A stretch of DNA of 64,000 bases, taken from positions 1-64,000 of the forward strand of contig CAJTVQ010000010.1 of NCBI GenBank assembly GCA_910579935.1, in the 5' to 3' direction. Position 1 is the stretch's first letter, and each line of letters opens with the position of its first letter. The position numbers were made by a program, and so were the translations under genes. The notes beneath the pieces are model-generated. The model did not search any database. It was not told the DNA's origin and saw nothing but the letters and a program-made list of their open reading frames with translations. Positions 8,402 through 16,360 of this stretch are shown here, in pieces. Source of the DNA: an uncultured Lachnospiraceae bacterium (GTDB taxonomy: Bacteria > Bacillota > Clostridia > Lachnospirales > Lachnospiraceae).

Positions 8402-9853
8402 TTAGTCATATCCGTACCGCTTTTTTACTTTATAATCATATCCAAAAGCACTGGATATGGAGATATCCGCCACATAACTGTCAAAACATGCGTCGATACG
8501 GAACCGTGCATTACCGGGTGTCCTGCGGATATCCATTTCCATAATATCCATGACCCGCATGTTTTTCTTTGTATCATTTTCCAGGCATAACATGATTCTC
8601 AGATAGTCTTCATAACCCAGTCCGTGTCCGCCTGCCGTATCATTCGGTATATCGCCTGAAAATCCTATCACATCTGCAATACCCGTCTTCCAATCGGCTG
8701 CAGTCTTCATGATAGGCACCCGCCCTCCGTTTAAAAGACATTTCACATCCCAAAGACTTTCTACATACGCCCATGCAAATAGAATAGAGTACTTAACCGG
8801 CTCCGCCAGCTCCGGCACAAATAAAACCGCTGTTAAAGCGCTTGCCAAAAGTTCTGCTTCTGCACACTTTCCTGAATCCGTATAAATATAAATTACATTG
8901 GCCACTTCCCGCCATAGTAAAAGCCGCTTTACCGCTTTTTCCAAATTATCCAAATCCGAATCCTGACCGAAAATAATGTACTCGATCTGATATTTCAAAA
9001 GCGATTTTTCCATTTCCTTACCATAATATCCACATTTATCGAACAGATAGCAGTCAAACAATAAACCGTCTATCATTCCGGATGGGCGGCGGAAATCCGG
9101 CCGGATACCGGTTCCGCACTTTTTTTCCCTATGGGATATATAATTTTCCGGCTGAATCACGGTTCCTGAAATTAAGGAACCACTTCCCAATACTTTTTCT
9201 AAAGTAAAACCTCCTCTGGATGCATGAACACCGTCTGCCGGATTGTCTAAAGTTATCTCGTATTCCTCCCCTTCTTCGTTCACTTGAACAGGCAGTTCTA
9301 CGGCATCTATCTGAGCCTGTATGCTCTCCCTTTCCGCCGTGATATCTCTTGTATCCAGCTCAAGATTTTTCACCTGATTTACCCGGTCTGTCAGCTCCGA
9401 CACTATTCCCTCCACAGAAGCTTCTTTCATGTAGTCCAGCGCCTGACGTTTCATGACGTCACCGTCATAATCCGAAGCTATGGAGTATTCGCCGATCATG
9501 GCTTTATCTACCGAAAGCGACAGCCAGTCTCTTGCCGAAAATAAATTTTTACCCGTGGTTTCTTCTTTTCCTTTACAGTTTTTCTGCATATAGCGTCTAA
9601 AATGCTCCGAGGAATTCTCTATTGCCGCCAAAGAAGTTCCGTAAGACATATCCACAAACAGCAGATCATACTGTTCCAATAGTTCCCTGTGAAATTCTGC
9701 CAATACGCTGTTCATTCCAATATCAGCTATACATTCTGCCTCCATACGGACCGTATGCAGCCTTGCGCCTTCCACTACGGTAAGTATAAAAGAAAGAATC
9801 AGCGATAATGACAAGGACAGATATACTGTCAGATACCCTCCTTTTTTTCTCAT
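8402..9853 (-). CDS. DUF5702-family Tad-locus protein
   Basis: A 483-residue protein recognised as the DUF5702 family that accompanies Tad loci in Lachnospiraceae. It opens MRKKGGYLTVYLSLSLSLIL, then has one membrane helix and a long external region with alternating charged helices. The start resembles a class III signal (GG then YLTVY) but the +5 glutamate is tyrosine. The start overlaps the stop of the Flp1 pilin gene by four bases, indicating translational coupling. Function is unknown; a TadG-like anchoring or shaft-associated role is a guess from position. Confidence 0.8.
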   Translation of the reverse strand: MRKKGGYLTVYLSLSLSLILSFILTVVEGARLHTVRMEAECIADIGMNSVLAEFHRELLEQYDLLFVDMSYGTSLAAIENSSEHFRRYMQKNCKGKEETTGKNLFSARDWLSLSVDKAMIGEYSIASDYDGDVMKRQALDYMKEASVEGIVSELTDRVNQVKNLELDTRDITAERESIQAQIDAVELPVQVNEEGEEYEITLDNPADGVHASRGGFTLEKVLGSGSLISGTVIQPENYISHREKKCGTGIRPDFRRPSGMIDGLLFDCYLFDKCGYYGKEMEKSLLKYQIEYIIFGQDSDLDNLEKAVKRLLLWREVANVIYIYTDSGKCAEAELLASALTAVLFVPELAEPVKYSILFAWAYVESLWDVKCLLNGGRVPIMKTAADWKTGIADVIGFSGDIPNDTAGGHGLGYEDYLRIMLCLENDTKKNMRVMDIMEMDIRRTPGNARFRIDACFDSYVADISISSAFGYDYKVKKRYGYD

Positions 9854-10035
9854 GACATGACCGTATTACTGTCTTCTGTTATTTTCTTGAAAACATTTGT
9901 CACTAACGTCCGAAGCTGCTTTTTAAAAATGATCACAAGTCCGATCAATACTACGATGATTAAAATAACTTCCACTGTTCCCATTCCTTTTTCTTCTGTT
10001 ATGAACTCTTTAAAATTTTTCAATTTTCTTCTCAT
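9850..10035 (-). CDS. Flp1-type type IVb pilin
   Basis: A 61-residue pilin precursor. A basic leader of about 17 residues ends in EEKG, followed by MGTVEVILIIVVLIGLVIIF. Cleavage after Gly17 gives Glu at +5 of the mature protein, as required for type IVb pilins. The mature product would be about 44 residues: one hydrophobic helix plus a short charged tail. The gene sits between tadC and the DUF5702 gene and overlaps the latter by ATGA. It is the only candidate in the window for the major shaft subunit. Confidence 0.88.
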   Translation of the reverse strand: MRRKLKNFKEFITEEKGMGTVEVILIIVVLIGLVIIFKKQLRTLVTNVFKKITEDSNTVMS

Positions 10036-10066
10036 ATTTTCTTCCTTTCATATTTCATATTTTAGC

Positions 10067-11509
10067 TTAAACCGAAAACGAAAAGTATGCAGGTATGATA
10101 ATCAGTACCATAACAATCCCAAGCATCAGCATCATCGGCAGAAGCAGCTTCGTACCTGCCTCTTCTCCCAATTTCCGTGCCATATTTCTGCGGTCTTCAA
10201 AAGCATTTTTTGCCTCCTGCCGCAATGCTTCTAAAATTCCATTGCTCCCTTTTTTAAGATTCTGCACCAGCAGGTTAGAAAACTTCATATACTGTATCAT
10301 GCGGCATCTCCTGCCAAAATGTTCATAAGCCGCCGACTCCGAAATTCCACTGTCCAGCTCATGACAGGTCAGCAGCATTTCCTCATACGCATAATGCATC
10401 TCACCTCCTGCTTTCTTCTCTTTTTGATAATCACCGGCTATTTTCCGGAATACATTCCGTACTGTCATTCCGGCCCCTATATAAAGTGCAACCCGACTGA
10501 CCAACTGGGGATAATCCAAAAGCATCTGCCTATTTCTCGCCTCTACCTTATCCCGCAGCTCCCTGTCCCTCAGAAAATAAACCACTGCCGCAGCAATACA
10601 TATCAAAAAGAAAATCGTACCGCTTTCCTCTTCCTTTTTTTCACTCCATATCAGTTTCCTGCCCTCCACCTGCTCCGGCAGCTCCACCTGCTCTTCACAT
10701 CGATTCCGTTCCTCCTGTAAAATCAGCATTTCATATACTTTCTTTTTAAATTTCTCCTCCTGCGTGTATAAAGGCGGAAAAATATGTACCGGAAAAATAT
10801 ATTCCTCCTGAAATGTTCCATAGATAAGGGCGGCTGTCAGACTGAGCACTTTTCCTTCCTCTTTTAATCCTTCATTCATTATGCTTCCATCTGAGTCTAT
10901 ACAGGAATAATCATTACTTTCCCACTCGATACGGAACGGGTAACCTTCTGCTTCCCGCATCAGATTCAGATCTGCCCGCACCTCTTCCAAAGAAGAATTA
11001 CATCCTAATATCATATCCGGCAAATCCTGTACCAGCCTGTCCGCCATCTGCTTCACCAGTATTTCCTCATACTGCTGTTCTTCTACAATGAATGTAAATT
11101 CCTGATGTCCGGCCATCCCATTTTCGTCTTCTGCCCTAACCTGAAGATTTGTTTCCGTATTTCCCATCCCATATGCATTTCTGATAATATACTTTCCATC
11201 TTTCAGCACATGCTCTGACCCGCTTTTGATAAACAGGCACAAAGCAAACAGATTGCCGATAAAAATCATCTGAAGCAGAAGTTTTATTTTACTTATATAA
11301 AACCGCCGCAGATATACTCCTTCCCTTTCCGCCCTTCCCCCGCTGTCCGGCTGCAGCAAACGGATATTATTACGAATATCCTCATGACCGAACATCCCTT
11401 TTTTTCTGCCCCATTCATATAAATACGCAGATACTCCCACACCCTGCCATTTTGCCAAACAGAACAGAAGCAAAAACAAACCTAATATCGATCCATACAA
11501 CACCACCAT
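10067..11509 (-). CDS. tadC: TadC-like type II secretion F-domain platform protein with large extracytoplasmic insert
   Basis: A 480-residue membrane protein. After two N-terminal helices (about 1-20 and 75-95) comes a soluble, probably external region of some 170 residues, then a helix (IFFLICIAAAVVYFL), a cytoplasmic helical T2SSF-type domain and a C-terminal helix pair (LLLPMMLMLGIVMVL). TadC proteins are normally near 300 residues without such an insert. The ATG at 11509 has AGAGGTG upstream and begins two bases after the tadB stop; a further upstream ATG at 11575 overlaps tadB. With TadB it should form the inner-membrane platform driven by TadA. Confidence 0.75.
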   Translation of the reverse strand: MVVLYGSILGLFLLLFCLAKWQGVGVSAYLYEWGRKKGMFGHEDIRNNIRLLQPDSGGRAEREGVYLRRFYISKIKLLLQMIFIGNLFALCLFIKSGSEHVLKDGKYIIRNAYGMGNTETNLQVRAEDENGMAGHQEFTFIVEEQQYEEILVKQMADRLVQDLPDMILGCNSSLEEVRADLNLMREAEGYPFRIEWESNDYSCIDSDGSIMNEGLKEEGKVLSLTAALIYGTFQEEYIFPVHIFPPLYTQEEKFKKKVYEMLILQEERNRCEEQVELPEQVEGRKLIWSEKKEEESGTIFFLICIAAAVVYFLRDRELRDKVEARNRQMLLDYPQLVSRVALYIGAGMTVRNVFRKIAGDYQKEKKAGGEMHYAYEEMLLTCHELDSGISESAAYEHFGRRCRMIQYMKFSNLLVQNLKKGSNGILEALRQEAKNAFEDRRNMARKLGEEAGTKLLLPMMLMLGIVMVLIIIPAYFSFSV

Positions 11510-11511
11510 AT

Positions 11512-12273
11512 TTACACCTCTATATTGACTATTTTTTTGGATAAAGACACGGCCCAGATATAAACGGTTAAACACACTGTCATGACAGCAACACCAATTG
11601 GATTATGATACAGTACGTCAAAAAATCCTTTAGAAGTAACGCTGATATACAGAAGAATCCCAAACGGTACTACATTCATAATTTTCTGTTCCAATTTTTT
11701 TGCACTGATTAATATCTGTATTTCTTTCTCCGTTTCTATCTTTTCCTCAATGATAGCCGCACTTCGTTCTATTACTTCAGTCAAATTTCCCCCGTTCCTT
11801 TTCGCCGCCGCAAAAACCTGTGCAAACTCCATAATTTCCGTCACACCGGATCGTTTTCCAAAATCATACATCATCGTTTCTAATACCCTATTGTTCTCCA
11901 TTCCGGAAACCATGGCATACAGTTCCCGGCATATAATGCTTTCTCTCCCATAGAGAAGCGCCATATCTTCATAAGACTGCTTAAAAGAATTTTCTACCGA
12001 ATAACCTGCTTTCTGATTAGCCGATACGGCGAGTATGGCATCTTTAAACTGAACTGCCGTCTCTCTATAGCATTCTTGCATATGATCTTTTTGCGCTTCA
12101 CGCTGATAAAGAAAGTATATCGGTATCAAAAATGGCAGCGACCATATGGAACGATAAAAAAAGAACGATATTCCAATCAAAATTCCGGTTCCGGATAACC
12201 TGTCTTTCCAACTTCCCTTCCCCGCGCTTTCTTTATTTTTACAGATAAATCCCCGCAGCTTTAAGTTTTCCAT
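11512..12273 (-). CDS. tadB: TadB-like type II secretion F-domain platform protein
   Basis: A 253-residue protein with two membrane helices near residues 28-60 and two near the C-terminus (NVVPFGILLYISV and GVAVMTVCLTVYIW). Between them is a cytoplasmic T2SSF domain with the conserved F...FA.VFAAAKRNGGNLTEVIE segment. Its start overlaps the end of tadA by 35 bases. It pairs with TadC as the membrane platform on which TadA works to extend the pilus. Length and layout are normal for TadB. Confidence 0.86.
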   Translation of the reverse strand: MENLKLRGFICKNKESAGKGSWKDRLSGTGILIGISFFFYRSIWSLPFLIPIYFLYQREAQKDHMQECYRETAVQFKDAILAVSANQKAGYSVENSFKQSYEDMALLYGRESIICRELYAMVSGMENNRVLETMMYDFGKRSGVTEIMEFAQVFAAAKRNGGNLTEVIERSAAIIEEKIETEKEIQILISAKKLEQKIMNVVPFGILLYISVTSKGFFDVLYHNPIGVAVMTVCLTVYIWAVSLSKKIVNIEV

Positions 12274-13492
12274 GATTTTTAAGTTCCCCCCTTTTCTTTA
12301 AAATTCCCATTACCCTCCCCTGTGCATCCTCCCCCTCTTCCTCAAAGACATATAACGGCTCCACTTTTATCCCGCTCCCCTCAAAATCTCTGATTTCTGT
12401 AATTTCCAGCACCCTTCTGCTTTTATCCCTAAGTCTTCCGAGATGTACAATAATATCCAGTCCCGATGCAATCTGCTGCCGGATTGCCATAAGAGGCAAC
12501 TCCATCCCCATTAAAATCATAGTCTCAAGTCTGCTCAGCATATCCCTGCAGCTATTGGCATGTCCGGTAGACATAGAACCGTCATGGCCCGTATTCAGAC
12601 ACTGCATCATATCAATTGCCTCACTGCCCCGTACCTCCCCAACGACAATCCGGTCCGGCCGCATACGCAGACTGGCTTTGATAAGATCCCGAATCGTAAT
12701 GGGCCTGCACCCTTCCACATTGGCATTACGCGTTTCCAGCCGCACGAGATTTGGTATCCCCCGAATCTGCAGTTCCGCATTATCCTCAATGGTAATAATT
12801 CTTTCATCTTTGGGAATATACGCAGACAGTGCGTTAAGAAAAGTCGTCTTGCCGGAGCCGGTTCCGCCGCTTATGAATATGTTATACTTCGCCCGAACCA
12901 GGCAGGAAAGAAATTCCGCAGCCTCTTCTGTCAGTGATCCCATTGCCGTCAGTTCCCTCATTCCGATAGGATGCTCCGGAAATCTGCGGATCGTCAGGAT
13001 CGGTCCGTTTAAGGCAACCGGACTCAGGACAACATTGACACGGGAACCATTCTCCAAACGGGCGTCCACTATAGGCGATGCCTCATTTACCGTCCGGTTG
13101 CAGCCTGCGGCAATCTGTTGAATCACATCTTCTAATTTTTCTTTCGACTCAAAATTCATTCCATAGGAGCTTACGCGGCCGTCTCTTTCGATAAAAATCC
13201 CGTCCATACCATTGATCATAATCTCTGTCACTCCTGCATCATCAATCAACTCCTGCAGAATATCCAGTTTCCTTATGGAATGAAACAATTCCTGTCGTAA
13301 ACGGTTTCTTTCCTCCAGCCCCATAAACCGCTTCTTGCTCTCACTTATGATCAGCCCGTCTATCATATCCTTAATTTCTTCATCCGATGTTTCCCTTGAA
13401 TAATCCAGCCGTTCTAAAATAATGGATTTTAACTTCCGTTTACGTTCCTCTATGCCTTCTCGTTCTGCTTCATGCCCCGGATTTTCCCCCAT
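12239..13492 (-). CDS. tadA: TadA/CpaF pilus assembly ATPase
   Basis: A 417-residue cytoplasmic secretion ATPase of the CpaF group. Walker A is GGTGSGKTT (residues 209-217), followed by the Asp box TIEDNAELQI and the Walker B/His-box region RPDRIVVGEVRG and NTGHDGSMSTGHANS. All catalytic parts are intact. The ATG has GGAGGAG just upstream and overlaps the tadZ end by 23 bases. It should power pilus assembly as a hexamer. Conserved N-terminal TEIMINGMDGIFIERDG confirms the CpaF type. Confidence 0.96.
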   Translation of the reverse strand: MGENPGHEAEREGIEERKRKLKSIILERLDYSRETSDEEIKDMIDGLIISESKKRFMGLEERNRLRQELFHSIRKLDILQELIDDAGVTEIMINGMDGIFIERDGRVSSYGMNFESKEKLEDVIQQIAAGCNRTVNEASPIVDARLENGSRVNVVLSPVALNGPILTIRRFPEHPIGMRELTAMGSLTEEAAEFLSCLVRAKYNIFISGGTGSGKTTFLNALSAYIPKDERIITIEDNAELQIRGIPNLVRLETRNANVEGCRPITIRDLIKASLRMRPDRIVVGEVRGSEAIDMMQCLNTGHDGSMSTGHANSCRDMLSRLETMILMGMELPLMAIRQQIASGLDIIVHLGRLRDKSRRVLEITEIRDFEGSGIKVEPLYVFEEEGEDAQGRVMGILKKRGELKNHGKLKAAGIYL

Positions 13493-14480
13493 AAATCTCC
13501 TCCTCTACTATTTTTGTCACACAGGCAGCCATCTCTCCGCGGGTTAACTGCTCAATTCCCGACGGTAACCTGCGGAACACGGGCAGTTTCCATTTTTTTG
13601 TCTTGGCCGTAATATCTTCATAATTCATGGATTGAATGAAAGTCTCGTACTGCCGCAGTTTGGCTTCTGCTATACCGTCCTCCCTTACAATCGTGAAGAT
13701 ATTACAGCATTCCCTTAAAACATCAAACAGTCCCTGTACCTGTTCCGACAGATCAAGTATCAAATATTCATATTCCGAAATTTTCTCAATTTCCCGAAAT
13801 AACTGTATCCACTGCTCCCCTGTTATCCCGCCCAGCTGCTGATAAGACATAACAGGCGGTATGTAATCCAATCCGTTTACAGACTGTACCAGTCCCTCCA
13901 TTTTGTACGCCAGCTTTTCTCTTTCACAGTTAAAATAGTAGAAGACGTCCATAATGTCTGTTGTAAATTCCCGGTTTAGTAAATACCCGAATCCAGAATA
14001 GCTTTCCAGATTCAAGTACAGGGTTTTATGATTTTTTGCCAGTATCTGTCCCATGCTCAAAGCAAAAGTAGTCTGAAAGCTACGTCCTATGGGTGTATAA
14101 TTACCGATGATCTTCATCCGGTTTCCGGTAGCCAGACGTCTCGGAATACCGTCGTGACTGCCCATGTAACTATTCATGACCGCCTTAAGGATACATTCAG
14201 AAGATTGGTATTTATTAATATTTTCCACTTCTTCCCCTACCTCATTTCCGCTTTCATTCAATATCACCGTATGCCGAACCGGCAGTTTCATTGTTTTCTC
14301 ATATACATTCTCCGCTATCAGCAATAGTTCTATTTCATTACTGTCTGCAAATTTCTTTAACTGTGCCGTGTTTGTAAAAGAATGTACCGCGAAGGGAAAT
14401 GTATCTCTTTTTCCCAGATAGTCTGCCATATGAAACAGATAATCCTGTTCCCCATCGCAGAGCGCCATAATTTTTTTCAC
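13470..14480 (-). CDS. tadZ: TadZ/CpaE-like ParA-family localisation factor, degenerate P-loop
   Basis: A 336-residue protein with an N-terminal receiver-like half (about 1-110) and a C-terminal ParA/MinD-like half, the standard CpaE/TadZ plan. The deviant Walker A reads NYTPIGRSFQTTFA, where the usual lysine before the two Thr/Ser residues is glutamine, so ATP hydrolysis is doubtful. Leu-rich YLNLESYSGFGYLL fits the switch region. The family places the pilus machine at a cell location. The stop overlaps tadA and the start overlaps tadV, which indicates tight coupling. Confidence 0.8.
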   Translation of the reverse strand: MKKIMALCDGEQDYLFHMADYLGKRDTFPFAVHSFTNTAQLKKFADSNEIELLLIAENVYEKTMKLPVRHTVILNESGNEVGEEVENINKYQSSECILKAVMNSYMGSHDGIPRRLATGNRMKIIGNYTPIGRSFQTTFALSMGQILAKNHKTLYLNLESYSGFGYLLNREFTTDIMDVFYYFNCEREKLAYKMEGLVQSVNGLDYIPPVMSYQQLGGITGEQWIQLFREIEKISEYEYLILDLSEQVQGLFDVLRECCNIFTIVREDGIAEAKLRQYETFIQSMNYEDITAKTKKWKLPVFRRLPSGIEQLTRGEMAACVTKIVEEEIYGGKSGA

Positions 14481-15100
14481 CGGATCAAACCTCCTTTGTA
14501 TAGAATAACGCCTATCATGACAGGCAAAGCAAAATGTATTTTTTCTTTTTTCCTGTTCTCCCCATCCTCTCCCGAATCCTCTTCATAGAGCTTCCACTCA
14601 CCGCTTCCTGCAACCTCCTGCATATAAGTAAACAAATACCTCATCCGCAATAGAAAATTCCGCTCCGCCATCATTTTGAGAAGAGAAAAAACCGCACCTA
14701 TAAAAAACGAAATGCCCATACATATGACGGTGTCTTTTACGGTAAGAAAACATCCGACAGATGCCATAAGTTTGATATCACCTGCCCCCAGGCATCCGAT
14801 CATAAACAGCGGGTACAGCAGAAACACCGGGACGGTCATGGACACCAACGCCCATACAAGCCCGCTTGTCCCGCCTTTCCATAATGCATGTGATAATCCT
14901 GCCATAAGTGCAAGACAGATCCATTCATTATATATTTTATCAAAGCAGACATCCATGACCGCGGCTGCAGCTAAAATAATAAATAACAAAATTAAAATAC
15001 ACACCACCCTTTCCTTATATATTCCTTTTCTTAAATCGGTTTGGAATTTTGAGAACGATTTTCTGTTCCAAAGAATATTCGACCTTGATTCATCGAACAC
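14477..15100 (-). CDS. tadV: TadV/CpaA prepilin peptidase (A24)
   Basis: Up to 207 residues, with five or six membrane helices. Catalytic aspartates lie in VMDVCFDKIYN and in GAGDIKLMA (GxGD). It processes the pilin precursors and opens the operon. The start is uncertain: the GTG at 15100 has no clear ribosome site, while GTG codons about 30 residues later, right before CILILLFIILAA, follow AAGGAAAGG and would give the usual family length. A hydrophilic tail (about 150-190) separates the last helices. The gene overlaps tadZ by four bases. Confidence 0.85.
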   Translation of the reverse strand: MFDESRSNILWNRKSFSKFQTDLRKGIYKERVVCILILLFIILAAAAVMDVCFDKIYNEWICLALMAGLSHALWKGGTSGLVWALVSMTVPVFLLYPLFMIGCLGAGDIKLMASVGCFLTVKDTVICMGISFFIGAVFSLLKMMAERNFLLRMRYLFTYMQEVAGSGEWKLYEEDSGEDGENRKKEKIHFALPVMIGVILYKGGLIR

Positions 15101-15113
15101 CTGAAGTTCTGAA

Positions 15114-15154
15114 CTGTTATAACAGATTATAACGACTAAAAACAGATTTGTCCA
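15114..15154 (-). promoter_or_regulatory. Promoter of the Tad operon with overlapping 12-bp palindrome
   Basis: On the minus strand TGGACA (15149-15154) and TATAAT (15126-15131) are 17 bases apart. The perfect palindrome CTGTTATAACAG (15114-15125) begins right after the -10 box and covers the expected start of transcription, where a repressor could act. This is the only good promoter seen ahead of the roughly 10-kb pilus run. Confidence 0.72.
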
Positions 15155-15189
15155 GTGTTTAAAAGCAATGAATAAATCTTTGGCACTTT

Positions 15190-15462
15190 CTATAGTATCT
15201 TATAGAGATTTATTCCATACAGCATAATAAGACCCGGAAATCCTAAAACTCCTGATGTTAATACGGTAATCGGATTGATTCCGATCGCAATGGAAATTCC
15301 CTGTGAAACAAGAAATCCGTTCGCGAAGAAGATAGCAACCGTTCCGGTCACTGCCCGAAAGATAAAATTAACGATCCACTCATTCTTTCTGCGAAAAGCC
15401 CCTATCAACAATACAAAAACACAGGCTCCCACGATCATAATTCCGCTGATATAGTAATCCAT
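15190..15462 (-). CDS. bofA: BofA-like inhibitor of pro-sigma-K processing
   Basis: A small membrane protein of about 90 residues. The C-terminal signature INPITVLTSGVLGFPGLIMLYGI is typical of BofA, which restrains the SpoIVFB protease during sporulation; in non-sporulating relatives its role is unclear. I take the ATG at 15462 (MDYYISGIM); a GTG at 15486 is in frame but lacks a site. The distance from GGAGG to the ATG (about 13) is long. It is divergent from yaaL, the usual partner in Clostridia, but recR, common beside them, is not seen here. Confidence 0.82.
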   Translation of the reverse strand: MDYYISGIMIVGACVFVLLIGAFRRKNEWIVNFIFRAVTGTVAIFFANGFLVSQGISIAIGINPITVLTSGVLGFPGLIMLYGINLYKIL

Positions 15463-15597
15463 GCCGGTCTTTGCGCCTCCGTTCACGCCAATTATGGTAT
15501 ATATATATGACCTGTACTTTTTTGATATTACATGAATATTTAGACCTTTGCTGTCTATACTTAGAAAAAGAGGAAAATTTTGTAAAGAGGTGTAAGC

Positions 15598-15885
15598 ATG
15601 AAAATATGTTTCAGGCAGACTACTTATAACACTCCTGCATTAAGTGAAAAAGAACTTCAAAGAAACAGTATTTTAGCAGATCTGGAGAAAACCCGCCGGG
15701 CTTTGGAAGATGCCTATACCGGATTTGACAGCGTAACGGACCCCGATTTGATTGACTGCTATATTTACGAAGTTAACTCCGTTCTAAAAAGGTACAAGTT
15801 CTTATTAGAACAGGCAGCAAAAATCAATTTGCTGCCTGAAGAAGAACTACACCCGGAATCCCCTGTCAATGCCCTGATCGGCTAG
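15598..15885 (+). CDS. yaaL: YaaL-like protein (DUF2508)
   Basis: A 95-residue soluble helical protein. The segment DPDLIDCYIYEVNSVLKRYKFLL is diagnostic of the DUF2508/YaaL family found beside bofA and recR. Function is unknown. AGAGGTG sits before the ATG. It is divergent from bofA, with 135 bases between, and its last 39 bases overlap the 3' end of fliS on the other strand, so the two converge with no room for a terminator. Confidence 0.82.
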   Translation: MKICFRQTTYNTPALSEKELQRNSILADLEKTRRALEDAYTGFDSVTDPDLIDCYIYEVNSVLKRYKFLLEQAAKINLLPEEELHPESPVNALIG

Positions 15886-16323
15886 GTTTTCCGTTAAACT
15901 GTTTTTGCCGTAGGTAAGACCGGCATAAACGCTCTGTACATTAGACATAACCGGACCGGAGGTATCCAATACACCGAGCTTCTCATACGCCGCATGAAAC
16001 TGCCCGACGACCTTGTTTACATTTTCCAGGGGCTCCGTGCTATTGCGAACCTCCGCTCTGGCTAATTCCCTGTTGATATACAGATACAGCTGCATGAAAT
16101 TCATTGCCAGTTCATGGTCAAAATTAAGGGAATTTAATAGTTCGTTCACACATCCCCGCGCTTTCCGTATACCCTCACGAAATCCGTCGCGGCAGTCTCC
16201 GGCATGAGCCTCTTTCGCCTCACCAACATAGATCAGAAGCATCTCATACAGAATCGTCACCAGCTGTGTCTTATTTGCCTGTGTGATTTTTAATGTATAC
16301 TCCTGTTTCAATTCCTTTGTCAT
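15847..16323 (-). CDS. fliS: Flagellin export chaperone FliS
   Basis: A 158-residue helical protein. The family hallmarks are the N-terminal KITQANKTQLVTILYEMLLIYV and FDHELAMNFMQLYLYINREL. FliS binds the C-terminal helices of flagellin in the cytoplasm and keeps it unfolded for export. It lies 37 bases downstream of the flagellin gene on the same strand, its natural partner, and somewhat exceeds the usual 130 residues through an extended C-terminus ending DQGIDRGFRV. Confidence 0.9.
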   Translation of the reverse strand: MTKELKQEYTLKITQANKTQLVTILYEMLLIYVGEAKEAHAGDCRDGFREGIRKARGCVNELLNSLNFDHELAMNFMQLYLYINRELARAEVRNSTEPLENVNKVVGQFHAAYEKLGVLDTSGPVMSNVQSVYAGLTYGKNSLTENLADQGIDRGFRV

Positions 16324-16360
16324 ATAAAACCAAGCCTTTCTGAATCACGCCAAAGATTCA

